Part shown: positions 54,091 through 62,846 of the stretch, piece after piece
Layout: every line of letters begins with the position of its first letter
How positions within the stretch are numbered: position 1 is the first letter of the stretch
DNA from: Pedobacter glucosidilyticus
Lineage (GTDB): Bacteria; Bacteroidota; Bacteroidia; Sphingobacteriales; Sphingobacteriaceae
Direction: 5' to 3'
DNA: 64,000 bases
Assembly (NCBI RefSeq): GCF_002483235.1
Contig: NZ_DLHN01000019.1
Span: 1-64,000, forward strand
Program-made: the position numbers and the translations under genes
The notes under the pieces: generated by a model
Seen by the model: the letters and a program-made list of their open reading frames with translations, nothing else
What the model was told of the DNA's origin: nothing
Database searches by the model: none

Positions 54091-56292
54091 CTAGTCAAAT
54101 TGATTAAATCTCAGGATAAAAGTACTACCTACATTTAGCTGGCTACTTACTTCTATGGATGCACCTAAAGATTCTAAATGTGATTTTAATATAAATAAAC
54201 CTAATCCTTTACCTTCAATATTTTCATGAAATCTTTGATACAAACCAAAAATTTTATCTCCATTTTTTTTCATATCAATGCCCAAACCATTATCAGAAAC
54301 TTTTAAGACAACTTGATTTTCTACTTTAAGTGCTGATATATTTATTTCTAAATTTCTATCATTTGATTTATACTTTAAAGCATTGGTTAATAAACAATAA
54401 ATAGCACTTTCAAAATATTGCTTAGGATAAAACAGAACATTTTCTTCAAAATACAATCTTATTTTGGCGTTGGCTTTTACTATTTGAGGCTCTAGGGAAG
54501 TAATTACTTTTACGAACTCTTCCTCTAGATTAATTTCAACTGGATATTTATTTTCTGATGCGATTTGATGAGATACAATTTCTATCAAATCATTTAATAC
54601 ATTACTGAGTTTTTGAATAGAGATATTTATTTTATCAATAATAATGACTTGTTCGTGATTTAAATCAGGAAGATGCAACATATTAAACAGTGTTTCCAGA
54701 TTTACTATAGGTGCTCTTAGATTATGAGAAGTGATATATGCAAACTTTTTAAGCTCGTTATTGCTTCTCAGTAATTCTTCAGAAACTTTGATGAGTTGAA
54801 ACTCTTTACGTTTGATGGTATCTATATTGATAACAATGCCCGATACAATATGCTTACTTATTTGCTCTCCAAAAGTAAAGGAAGCCATAACATATAAATA
54901 ATCTCCATGATTACTTTTTAATCTAAATTGTACAATTTGCTGCTTTTCAATACTGTTTCTAAATCGTAGAAAACTTTTAACAACATTTAATCTGTCATCG
55001 GGATGTATATAATGGAGTAAATTTATTTGATTTAATGTTTCTTGATAAGTTATTCCTAAGATTTCGCACCAATCTTTACTCACAAAAGCTCTTTGTTGGT
55101 GTAAATCCCAATCCCAAAGACCAATATTTGCACTTTTTATAGCCAACTTTAACTTTTGTTCATTCCTTTTAGCCAAGCTTTCGGCAGCTTTTCTGCTTTC
55201 AATTTCTGCCGATAACTCTGCTGTTTTAATTCTAACTCTTTTCCTCAATTGCCAATTGATAAAAGAAATAATAACGATAACAATTAAAACAACAATACTT
55301 AGATAAATTAAGGGTTTAAGCCATTTACTTAAGCTACGATCTTCTGCGTTGTAGATAAAATCCTTTAAAGTTAAATCTTTGTTTGCAATACCTAATTGTT
55401 GGTAAATTTGAAGCATATACTGCCACCTACCTAAATTCATGTGACCAATTTGTACTAAATCTGGCATGATTAGCTTTCTTACTTCTGCTGCTTCTACTTT
55501 CAAAAAAGCTTTATTATTACCATACTCTTTAACACCTGGCAATGTTAGAATATAGGTAATCATTTCATCCTCATGTGCTAGCGCATATTCCCAGCCTTTT
55601 AAAGTTGCCCTAATAAATCCATCTGTTACTTGAGTATTGTGGTAGGCAAAAGATTTTGTTGTAAACAAAACATCTCCATAAAAATCAACACCATATTCTA
55701 CTGGCCTAATCATATTAAGCTTTAAACCCAATTGATGAAGTCTTTGTGGTTGTGTGGTAATATAAGTAACAACAGCATCGGCTTTGCCGTCGGCAATTTC
55801 TTCTGAATCTTTTTTTCTCGGGATTATATTTATTAAGTCTTCCTTTATACCTTCTTTTAGTAAAGTAGCTTTAACAATATTCCATCCTTGGTCTTGATCT
55901 GCTAAGATTGTTTTACCTATTAAATCGGAAGGTTTTAATATATTTTTTTCTTTTAAACTTAAGACTACATAGGGAGATGATTGCATGATAGTTGCTAAAA
56001 CAACTAAAGGATTCTTTTTAGAGTTTCTAAGAATTATATTAGGATCAAAAATTGCGATGTCTGCTCTGCCTCTTAAAACTTCATTGATAGGTGATACAGA
56101 TGGACCTCCAGAAATTAACTGAACATTTAAACCTTCTTCTTTATAATACCCTTTAATAAGTGCCGCATAATAACCTGCAAACTGAAATTGATGACGCCAT
56201 TTGAGCTGAAGCTTAATCGTGTCTTTTTCAGAAGCATTTAAAATTTTAAGTACTAAAAGAAAGCTAGTTAAAAATGATATTAAAAACCGCAT
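54091..56292 (-). CDS. Sensor histidine kinase with NMT1/THI5-like periplasmic domain and PAS
   Basis: A 733-aa protein. After a signal-like N terminus (1-20), residues 26-320 are an NMT1/THI5-like substrate-binding domain (LKWRHQFQFAGYYAALIKGYYKEEGLNVQL; GRADIAIFDP; GKADAVVTYITTQP). A transmembrane helix follows at 326-348, a coiled coil, a PAS domain at about 376-495, the phospho-acceptor His523 in YITSHNLRAPI, and the HATPase domain (NALKYKS; DNGLGID; GKGLGLFILKSHL). The sensor part resembles proteins binding thiamine-pyrimidine or nitrate/taurine-like ligands. Signal and output are unknown; the receiver-only protein at 52613 is a candidate partner. Confidence 0.9.
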   Translation of the reverse strand: MRFLISFLTSFLLVLKILNASEKDTIKLQLKWRHQFQFAGYYAALIKGYYKEEGLNVQLISGGPSVSPINEVLRGRADIAIFDPNIILRNSKKNPLVVLATIMQSSPYVVLSLKEKNILKPSDLIGKTILADQDQGWNIVKATLLKEGIKEDLINIIPRKKDSEEIADGKADAVVTYITTQPQRLHQLGLKLNMIRPVEYGVDFYGDVLFTTKSFAYHNTQVTDGFIRATLKGWEYALAHEDEMITYILTLPGVKEYGNNKAFLKVEAAEVRKLIMPDLVQIGHMNLGRWQYMLQIYQQLGIANKDLTLKDFIYNAEDRSLSKWLKPLIYLSIVVLIVIVIISFINWQLRKRVRIKTAELSAEIESRKAAESLAKRNEQKLKLAIKSANIGLWDWDLHQQRAFVSKDWCEILGITYQETLNQINLLHYIHPDDRLNVVKSFLRFRNSIEKQQIVQFRLKSNHGDYLYVMASFTFGEQISKHIVSGIVINIDTIKRKEFQLIKVSEELLRSNNELKKFAYITSHNLRAPIVNLETLFNMLHLPDLNHEQVIIIDKINISIQKLSNVLNDLIEIVSHQIASENKYPVEINLEEEFVKVITSLEPQIVKANAKIRLYFEENVLFYPKQYFESAIYCLLTNALKYKSNDRNLEINISALKVENQVVLKVSDNGLGIDMKKNGDKIFGLYQRFHENIEGKGLGLFILKSHLESLGASIEVSSQLNVGSTFILRFNQFD

Positions 56293-56366
56293 ACCTATAG
56301 CTAAAACATAATTTTAATGACAATATTTTTCTTGTAAAATATTTATTTTATGTTTTAAACTTAAAC

Positions 56367-56395
56367 AAAAAAAGCTGGATAATCCAGCTTTTTTT
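56367..56395 (-). terminator. Intrinsic terminator of gcvP
   Basis: AAAAAAAGCTGGAT and ATCCAGCTTTTTTT are perfectly complementary, separated by a single A (the loop would include the innermost bases). Symmetric, so it could also stop plus-strand transcription. Confidence 0.85.
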
Positions 56396-56418
56396 TATGA
56401 ATGAAAATATTCTCTTTC

Positions 56419-59301
56419 TTAAACAGTTTCCTCTACATAAGTTTCTAATGGTGGGCAAGAACAAATTAAAGTTCTATCGCCATGGGTATCATTAACCCTA
56501 CCTACAGAAGGCCAAAACTTATATTGAGTTACATAAGCTAATGGAAATGCCGCTTTTTGTCTTGTGTAAGGTTTATCCCAATCATTACCAGTAACTACTG
56601 CTGCTGTATGTGGAGCATTCTTTAAAGGATTATTGAGTTTATCCAATAAACCAGTTTCAATATCAGCTATTTCATTTCTGATAGCTATCATAGCATCGCA
56701 GAAACGGTCTAACTCGTGTTTAGGTTCAGATTCTGTAGGCTCCACCATCACCGTACCAGCAACAGGAAATGAAACCGTTGGTGCATGGAAACCGTAATCC
56801 ATCAATCTTTTAGCGATATCTGTAACCTCGATACCTAAAGTTTTGAACTCTCGGCAATCTAAAATCATCTCATGTGCACATCTTCCGTTTGCCCCTGAGT
56901 ATAATACTGGATAATATTGTTCTAACCTAGCTTTAATATAATTTGCATTTAAAATAGCATATTTAGTAGCGTTAGTTAAACCCTCTGCGCCCATCATCGC
57001 AATGTAAGCATGAGAAATTAACAGAATAGACGCAGAACCCCATGGTGCCGCCGATACTGCATGTATAGATTTCTCTTGACTAATATTTACCACGGCATGG
57101 CCTGGTAAATACGGAACTAAATGTTTAGCTACACCAATTGGCCCCATACCTGGACCACCTCCACCATGTGGAATACAGAATGTTTTATGCAAATTTAGGT
57201 GACAAACATCGGCACCAATATTAGCCGGAGATGTTAAACCTACTTGTGCGTTCATATTGGCACCATCCATATAAACCTGCCCTCCATGCTGATGGATAAT
57301 ATCGCAGATTTCTATGATAGACTCTTCAAAAACACCATGGGTAGATGGATAGGTAACCATTAAACAGCTTAAGTTGGCAGAGTGCTCTTCTGCTTTTGCT
57401 CTTAAATCTTCAACATCAATATTACCTTTTTCATCGCATTTTGTCACCACGATTTTCATACCAGCCATAGCAGCGGAAGCTGGGTTTGTACCATGTGCAG
57501 AAGATGGAATTAAAGCAATATTTCTATGGAAATCTCCTCTATCTTGATGATAAGCCCTGATAACCATTAAACCTGCATACTCACCCTGTGCACCTGCATT
57601 TGGTTGTAAGCTCATCGAGGCAAAGCCGGTTATTTCGCTTAACCAACGGTTTAATTCATCCATAATTTGCATATAACCACCAGTTTGATCTATTGGCGCA
57701 AAAGGATGTAAGTTTCCAAACTCTGGCCAAGTAACCGGAATCATTTCTGTGGTAGCATTTAATTTCATGGTACATGAGCCTAAAGCTATCATAGAGTGGC
57801 ATAAGGATAAATCTTTTGCTTCTAAAGATTTAATATAACGCAACAGCTCATGTTCTGAGTGATGGCTATTAAAAATTGGATGTGTTAAGTAAGCTGATGT
57901 TCTCGTTAAAGAAGCAGGAATAGTAGTTGCTAAATCGCTTTTAAAAGCATCAAGATCTATATCGTTTTGATTGATACCTTTTACTTTTCCGAAGAATCTT
58001 ACTAAAGTTTTAATATCTGCTACAGAGGTAGTCTCATCTATAGAAATAGTAACCGTTTCGCCTTGGTAATTTAAGTTAACCTCGTTATTTAAAGCTTCGG
58101 CTTTAATAGCATTTACCAAAGCGCCAACGTTAAATCTAACCGTATCAAAATATGTTGTGTTTTCTTGTTGATAACCCAGTTGTTGTAAAGTATTAGACAA
58201 TAAAATAGCTAAGCCATGTATTCTTTCTGCTATAAGTTTAATACCTTTTGGACCATGATAAGTAGCATACATACCAGCCATAATAGCCAATAAAGCTTGT
58301 GCAGTACAAATATTTGAGGTTGCTTTATCTCTTCTGATGTGTTGCTCTCTGGTTTGTAAAGCCATACGCAAAGCATAATTTCCATGAGCATCTATGGTTA
58401 CCCCAATGATACGACCAGGCATAGACCTTTTGTACTCTTCTTTTGTAGCGAAAAAAGCAGCATGAGGGCCACCAAAACCCATAGGAATACCAAAACGTTG
58501 GGTAGTACCAACAACAATATCAGCACCCCACTCGCCCGGAGGAGTTAATAAAGCTAAACTCATGATATCTGCCGCAACAGTTAGCTTTATGTTTTTTTCA
58601 TGAGCTTTATTAGCAAAATCGCTATAATCAAAAACTTCGCCGTTACCTGCTGGGTATTGAACAATAGCACCAAACATATCTTCTGTTAGCTCTACGGTTC
58701 TATGGTCGCCGATAACAAGCTCTATACCGTAAGGCTGAGAACGTGTTTTTAGAATATCTATGGTTTGTGGGAATACTTCCTCAGAAACGAAGAATGTTTT
58801 TGCAGCATTATTTTTCCTTAAACTGTATTGCATAAACATCGCTTCTGCAGCTGCAGTTCCTTCATCTAACAAAGACGCATTGGCTATTTCCATTCCGGTT
58901 AAATCTATAACCATGGTTTGGAAATTTAGTAAAGCCTGCAATCTTCCTTGTGCAATCTCTGCCTGATAAGGAGTGTATTGCGTGTACCATCCTGGGTTTT
59001 CTAGGATATTTCTTTGGATAACACCTGGTACAATAACGCCGTAATAACCTTGCCCTATATATGATTTAAAAATCTTGTTTTTAGAAGCCGTTTGTTTAAG
59101 ATGATTCAGGTATTCGAACTCACTTTTTGCCGAAGGTAAATCCATAGCACCTTTGAGACGTATGTTTTGTGGCACTGTTTGGGCAATTAGTTCTTCTAAA
59201 GAATTTACCCCAACAGCATCTAACATTTCTTGGGTATCCTGCTCATTTGGTGCAATATGTCTTTGCTCGAACAGTTCCTGATAATCAACATTTAATTTCA
59301 T
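56419..59301 (-). CDS. gcvP: Glycine dehydrogenase (aminomethyl-transferring), P protein
   Basis: A 960-aa homodimer-type P protein of the glycine cleavage system. It decarboxylates glycine using PLP; the lysine is in NLHKTFCIPHGGGGPGMGP (about residue 705). The N-terminal half (FKSYIGQGYYGVIVPGVIQRNILENPGWYTQYTPYQAEIAQGRLQAL) and the C-terminal half are both present, as in the fused single-chain form. gcvT and gcvH are not adjacent. A TAATTTTG -7 box is seen 25 nt upstream without a good TTG. No glycine riboswitch pattern was found. Confidence 0.96.
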   Translation of the reverse strand: MKLNVDYQELFEQRHIAPNEQDTQEMLDAVGVNSLEELIAQTVPQNIRLKGAMDLPSAKSEFEYLNHLKQTASKNKIFKSYIGQGYYGVIVPGVIQRNILENPGWYTQYTPYQAEIAQGRLQALLNFQTMVIDLTGMEIANASLLDEGTAAAEAMFMQYSLRKNNAAKTFFVSEEVFPQTIDILKTRSQPYGIELVIGDHRTVELTEDMFGAIVQYPAGNGEVFDYSDFANKAHEKNIKLTVAADIMSLALLTPPGEWGADIVVGTTQRFGIPMGFGGPHAAFFATKEEYKRSMPGRIIGVTIDAHGNYALRMALQTREQHIRRDKATSNICTAQALLAIMAGMYATYHGPKGIKLIAERIHGLAILLSNTLQQLGYQQENTTYFDTVRFNVGALVNAIKAEALNNEVNLNYQGETVTISIDETTSVADIKTLVRFFGKVKGINQNDIDLDAFKSDLATTIPASLTRTSAYLTHPIFNSHHSEHELLRYIKSLEAKDLSLCHSMIALGSCTMKLNATTEMIPVTWPEFGNLHPFAPIDQTGGYMQIMDELNRWLSEITGFASMSLQPNAGAQGEYAGLMVIRAYHQDRGDFHRNIALIPSSAHGTNPASAAMAGMKIVVTKCDEKGNIDVEDLRAKAEEHSANLSCLMVTYPSTHGVFEESIIEICDIIHQHGGQVYMDGANMNAQVGLTSPANIGADVCHLNLHKTFCIPHGGGGPGMGPIGVAKHLVPYLPGHAVVNISQEKSIHAVSAAPWGSASILLISHAYIAMMGAEGLTNATKYAILNANYIKARLEQYYPVLYSGANGRCAHEMILDCREFKTLGIEVTDIAKRLMDYGFHAPTVSFPVAGTVMVEPTESEPKHELDRFCDAMIAIRNEIADIETGLLDKLNNPLKNAPHTAAVVTGNDWDKPYTRQKAAFPLAYVTQYKFWPSVGRVNDTHGDRTLICSCPPLETYVEETV

Positions 59302-59405
59302 TTAAACGGAAGTTTTTAAGATGCGCAAAATTATGAAAAATGAGGGTGCTTTTATAATAGAAACAGCATGAAATTGTAAAGATTAAAATACAGTTGTTTA
59401 AAAGT

Positions 59406-59699
59406 TTAAACCTTATTCTTTGGATTTCTTTTTACGTGAAAAATAGATGCTATATAAATAGTCTTAGAGGTTTCATCTATACTGTAAATGATGATAAATG
59501 GGAATTTTTTGATAACCAGTTCTCTTAGTTCTCTTATCTTTTTGGGATAGAGTTTTGGATTTTCTGATATTAAATTAAGATGTTTATAAATCTCGGTTTT
59601 AAAATCATCACCTAAACCTAATTTTTGTTCGTGATACCAACAAAAAGCATCCAGAAATTCTTTCCTACTCTTTTTCGTTAGTAGTACTTTATAGCTCAT
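59406..59699 (-). CDS. ParE/RelE-family toxin
   Basis: A 97-aa protein with the RelE/ParE pattern: YKVLLTKKSRKEFLDAFCWYHEQKLGLGDDFKTEIYKHLNLI, then YPKKIRELRELVIKKFPFIIIYSIDE and IYIASIFHVKRNPK. The FHVKRNP ending resembles the ParE group acting on gyrase rather than mRNA-cleaving RelE, but this is uncertain. Its ATG overlaps the antitoxin stop by 4 bp (ATGA). Confidence 0.85.
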   Translation of the reverse strand: MSYKVLLTKKSRKEFLDAFCWYHEQKLGLGDDFKTEIYKHLNLISENPKLYPKKIRELRELVIKKFPFIIIYSIDETSKTIYIASIFHVKRNPKNKV

Positions 59700-59944
59700 G
59701 AAATAGTGTTAGCTTTTATTTTCTCTATATCTACATCTATTTCTTCCAAAGAAAAAGCCTTATTTGTACCATTCTTGCATTCTTTTATCCTGTTCTCAAA
59801 ATCCTTTACTAAGTTTTTATCTTCCCACCAATTAAAATCTTTTACAATATCATCTTCTAAGAGCGCAAAAATAGCCTTGATTTTTTTTTCATCCGCTACT
59901 TTAATATATTCTTGTAATTTGATTCTTATAGCTGCAACAGTCAT
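59696..59944 (-). CDS. Antitoxin of the ParE pair
   Basis: An 82-aa protein, positioned 5' to and overlapping the toxin gene. A hydrophobic/charged N-terminal part (TVAAIRIKLQEYIKVADEKKIKAIFALLEDD) is followed by a flexible acidic and basic C-terminal segment (SLEEIDVDIEKIKANTIS) that probably wraps the toxin. No ribbon-helix-helix or HTH was obvious. It is only 24 bp after pdxJ, so the pair may share its transcript. Confidence 0.72.
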   Translation of the reverse strand: MTVAAIRIKLQEYIKVADEKKIKAIFALLEDDIVKDFNWWEDKNLVKDFENRIKECKNGTNKAFSLEEIDVDIEKIKANTIS

Positions 59945-59968
59945 GATAAGTGCTTTGTGTAAATATAA

Positions 59969-60691
59969 TTATTTCAACTGATACAAATATCTTTGAATAG
60001 TATTTTCTAAGCCTAAATAAAGTGCATCGCAAATAAGTGCATGCCCTATACTAACTTCTAACAAACCCGGTATATTTTGCGCAAAATATTGTAAGTTATG
60101 TAAGTCTAAATCATGTCCGGCATTAATACCTAAACCTACTTTATTAGCCATTTCGGCTGCTTTTACATAAGGTAAAATGGCTTTTTCTTTATCTTGATGA
60201 TAATGAACAGCGTAAGACTCTGTATAAAGTTCTATCCTATCTGTACCTGTAGTTTTTGCGGCTTCTACCATTTCTGGATTAGGGTCTACGAAAATAGATA
60301 CCCTGATACCAGCTTGCTTAAAAACAGCAATAACATCTTGCAAATAGTTTTGATGTTTGATGGTATCCCAACCATGGTTAGAAGTAATTTGCCCTAAAGC
60401 ATCAGGTACTAAAGTTACTTGTGCGGGTTTATTCGCTAAAACCAGTTCTACAAATTTTTCTTCTTGGCAATTGCCTTCTATGTTAAATTCTGTTTGGATT
60501 TGGCCTTTTAAATCGTAAACATCTTGATAGCGAATATGTCTTTCATCGGGACGTGGATGTACGGTTATTCCTTGTGCTCCAAAACGCTCGCAGTCTAATG
60601 CTGTTTGTAATACATTAGGGTTATTACCACCTCTTGAGTTTCTTAAAGTGGCTATTTTATTGATGTTTACTGATAATTTGGCTAATGACAT
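59969..60691 (-). CDS. pdxJ: Pyridoxine 5'-phosphate synthase
   Basis: A 240-aa TIM-barrel enzyme that closes the pyridoxine ring from 1-deoxyxylulose 5-phosphate and 3-amino-2-oxopropyl phosphate. Diagnostic pieces: LSVNINKIATLRNSRGGNNPNV, GITVHPRPDERHIRYQDV, FNIEGN, QVTLVPDALGQITSNHGWD, RIELYTE and GLGINAGHDL. The ATG at 60691 gives the usual N terminus; the longer frame upstream runs through a non-coding GC-richer segment and is not used. Confidence 0.96.
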   Translation of the reverse strand: MSLAKLSVNINKIATLRNSRGGNNPNVLQTALDCERFGAQGITVHPRPDERHIRYQDVYDLKGQIQTEFNIEGNCQEEKFVELVLANKPAQVTLVPDALGQITSNHGWDTIKHQNYLQDVIAVFKQAGIRVSIFVDPNPEMVEAAKTTGTDRIELYTESYAVHYHQDKEKAILPYVKAAEMANKVGLGINAGHDLDLHNLQYFAQNIPGLLEVSIGHALICDALYLGLENTIQRYLYQLK

Positions 60692-60739
60692 ATACAAAGG
60701 TATCATTATGCTGTGATACTGTAAATACTTAGCACAGGT

Positions 60740-60870
60740 TTTGAAAAATAAACCGGGGCGAGGGCGATACCCCACAGGACATTTGGAGCTTTTTGCGGAA
60801 AATGGACGAGGAGTAAAGCAAAGCACCGGACTAGCCTTAAAATGAAATACTAGCATTGCTTTTCTTAATA
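60740..60870. repeat. GC-richer non-coding segment upstream of pdxJ, candidate interspersed repeat
   Basis: Between pdxJ and the ahcY terminator the base composition shifts visibly (GGGGCGAGGGCG, GGAGCTTTTTGCGG, CACCGGACTAGCC). On the minus strand it is an open frame extending pdxJ, but the translation is unlike any family. It may be a dispersed intergenic repeat. Confidence 0.4.
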
Positions 60871-60896
60871 AAATTCCTTTACAACTAAATAAAAAA

Positions 60897-60920
60897 ACCG
60901 CCCTGTGGCTACAGAGCGGC
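60897..60920 (-). terminator. Intrinsic terminator of ahcY
   Basis: CCGCcCTGT and ACAGaGCGG pair around GGCT; on the minus strand a run of seven T residues follows. Confidence 0.85.
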
Positions 60921-60934
60921 TTGGATTAATTGTC

Positions 60935-60952
60935 TCCCGATAGCTATCGGGA
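60935..60952. repeat. 18-bp perfect palindrome TCCCGATAGCTATCGGGA
   Basis: A perfect two-fold palindrome (TCCCGATAG/CTATCGGGA) just past the ahcY stop, before the terminator. Palindromes with this CCCGATAG core are familiar intergenic repeats in Bacteroidota genomes. Confidence 0.6.
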
Positions 60953-60967
60953 CAACAATTAAAAATA

Positions 60968-62284
60968 TTAATAGCGGTATGCGTCTGATTTGAACGGACC
61001 TTGAACCGTAACACCAATATATTCTGCTTGGTCTTGACGAAGTTCTTCTAACTCGACGCCGATTTTTGCTAAGTGCAAACGAGCTACTTTTTCGTCTAAT
61101 GTTTTTGGTAAAACATAAACTTTATTTTCGTAAGCCGCAGCGTTTGTAAATAACTCTATTTGCGCTAAAGTTTGGTTGGTAAAGGAGTTAGACATTACAA
61201 ATGATGGGTGACCAGTTGCGCAACCTAAATTTACTAAACGACCTTCTGCTAAAACGATAACGTCTTTACCATCAATGGTATATTTATCTACTTGTGGTTT
61301 AATTTCGATTTTGGTATCGCCATAGTTTTCGTTTAACCAAGCCATGTCAATCTCGTTATCAAAGTGGCCAATGTTACAAACGATAGCTTTATCTTTTAAA
61401 GCTTTAAAATGCTCGCCTCTAACGATGTCTTTGTTACCAGTTGCTGTTACCACGATGTCTGCTTCTTTGATAGCAGTAGCTAATTTCTTAACCTCGAAAC
61501 CCTCCATTGCAGCTTGTAAAGCACAAATTGGGTCTATTTCTGTAACGATAACTCTTACACCTGCATTTCGTAAAGAATCTGCAGAACCTTTACCTACATC
61601 GCCATAACCGCAAACAACAGCTACTTTACCAGCCATCATCACATCGGTAGCTCTGCGGATTGCGTCTACTAAAGACTCGCGACAGCCGTATTTATTATCG
61701 AATTTTGATTTAGTAACAGAATCATTAATGTTGATTGCCGGCATTGGAAGTGTGCCTTTTTTAACGCGATCATGTAAGCGTAAAACACCTGTAGTTGTTT
61801 CTTCTGAGATTCCTTTGATACCAGCTGCTAGTTCAGGATATTTATCTAAAACCATATTGGTTAAATCGCCACCGTCATCTAAAATCATGTTTAGAGGTTC
61901 ACGGTTTTCGCCAAAGAATAAGGTTTGCTCTATACACCAATCAAACTCTTCTGCATTCATCCCTTTCCATGCGTAAACAGGAATTCCGGCAGCAGCAATT
62001 GCAGCAGCAGCGTGGTCTTGAGTGGAGAAAATGTTACAAGAAGACCAAGTAACATCTGCACCTAATTCTACTAAAGTTTCAATTAAAACTGCAGTTTGGA
62101 TGGTCATGTGTAAGCATCCTGCAATTCTTGCTCCTTTTAAAGGTTTGCTTGCGCCAAACTCTTCTCTAAGAGCCATTAAACCTGGCATTTCTGCCTCGGC
62201 TAATTCAATTTCTTTTCTTCCCCATTCGGCCAAGGAAATATCCTTCACTTTGTAAGGTACGTAAGTTGTCTCTACTGATGACAT
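60968..62284 (-). CDS. ahcY: S-adenosylhomocysteine hydrolase
   Basis: A 438-aa NAD-dependent enzyme splitting S-adenosylhomocysteine to adenosine and homocysteine. The glycine-rich NAD motif is CGYGDVGKGSADSLR; other signatures are GCLHMTIQTAVLIETL, SSCNIFSTQDHAAAAIA, INDSVTKSKFDN and the C-terminal FKSDAYRY. A good promoter lies upstream and a terminator downstream, so it is a single-gene unit. No SAH riboswitch was recognised. Confidence 0.97.
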   Translation of the reverse strand: MSSVETTYVPYKVKDISLAEWGRKEIELAEAEMPGLMALREEFGASKPLKGARIAGCLHMTIQTAVLIETLVELGADVTWSSCNIFSTQDHAAAAIAAAGIPVYAWKGMNAEEFDWCIEQTLFFGENREPLNMILDDGGDLTNMVLDKYPELAAGIKGISEETTTGVLRLHDRVKKGTLPMPAININDSVTKSKFDNKYGCRESLVDAIRRATDVMMAGKVAVVCGYGDVGKGSADSLRNAGVRVIVTEIDPICALQAAMEGFEVKKLATAIKEADIVVTATGNKDIVRGEHFKALKDKAIVCNIGHFDNEIDMAWLNENYGDTKIEIKPQVDKYTIDGKDVIVLAEGRLVNLGCATGHPSFVMSNSFTNQTLAQIELFTNAAAYENKVYVLPKTLDEKVARLHLAKIGVELEELRQDQAEYIGVTVQGPFKSDAYRY

Positions 62285-62306
62285 AGTTTTTTTATTTTGT
62301 GAGCTG

Positions 62307-62337
62307 CAAAGATACCGCTTAGACGGATGAAATTCAA
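62307..62337 (-). promoter_or_regulatory. ahcY promoter
   Basis: Minus-strand TTG (complement of 62335-62337), 20-nt spacer, TATCTTTG (complement of 62307-62314): exact match to the Bacteroidota consensus, 22 nt before the ATG. Confidence 0.65.
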
Positions 62338-62404
62338 ATGGTTAATGGTAATGAGATTGTTAAGATTGTAAAAACATATTTTATTATAAATTTTTCAATT
62401 TATG

Positions 62405-62434
62405 TTATCTAAATACTACTTATCTTTACATTTG
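62405..62434 (+). promoter_or_regulatory. Promoter of the HicBA-like pair
   Basis: TACATTTG at 62427-62434 fits the -7 consensus; TTA (62405-62407) replaces the usual TTG, with a 19-nt spacer. Confidence 0.4.
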
Positions 62435-62457
62435 AAAGCTTATAGAAATAAATAAAA

Positions 62458-62841
62458 ATGTCTGAAACTAAACAAGAATTCATTAATCTTATTCATAATA
62501 GTAAATTAAAAAAGATTAATGCAAAACTAAAAGCGATTGATTTAATTGATGGCAATTTTCATATTTGTTATATACCTTCATTGAAACTTAGCGCATATGG
62601 TTCTACCTCATCTGAAGCATTTAAAATGATGAAGAATATAGTTATTCCAGATTTTTGTGAAACTCTTATGTCTCAAGAGAAAAACAAAATTTTAAGTGAA
62701 CTTAAAGCTTTAGGGTGGTCTCAAAGTCCATTTTTCAAAACTGAACTTTGTAAATCAGCACATATTGACAAAGAAGGAATCTTACGTGACTTTGATTTAT
62801 CTGAAAACACTGAATTAAGAGAACGATTAATGACAGTGTGA
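62458..62841 (+). CDS. HicB-like antitoxin
   Basis: A 127-aa protein with a degenerate RNase-H-like HicB N-terminal domain (IDLIDGNFHICYIPSLKLSAYGSTSSEAFKMMKNIVIPDFCETL). The C-terminal part (LKALGWSQSPFFKTELCKSAHIDKEGILRDFD) shows no clear DNA-binding motif. Its position directly before a HicA-like gene, with overlapping or nearly touching ends, supports an antitoxin role. The order is antitoxin first, the reverse of the classical hicAB. Confidence 0.65.
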   Translation: MSETKQEFINLIHNSKLKKINAKLKAIDLIDGNFHICYIPSLKLSAYGSTSSEAFKMMKNIVIPDFCETLMSQEKNKILSELKALGWSQSPFFKTELCKSAHIDKEGILRDFDLSENTELRERLMTV

Positions 62842-62846
62842 TTACA

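Noticed and set aside
56293..56366. TPP riboswitch near the NMT1-domain kinase
   Set aside because: No CUGAGA-type core was seen, and there are no thiamine genes.
59302..59405. Glycine riboswitch before gcvP
   Set aside because: The leader is only about 100 nt, AT-rich, and lacks the conserved paired aptamer motifs.
60692..60856. 55-residue N-terminal extension of PdxJ
   Set aside because: The extension has different composition, no similarity to the PdxJ family, and PdxJ has its usual length from the ATG at 60691.
62285..62457. S-adenosylhomocysteine riboswitch before ahcY
   Set aside because: The predicted transcription start is only about 15 nt before the ATG, leaving no room for an aptamer.
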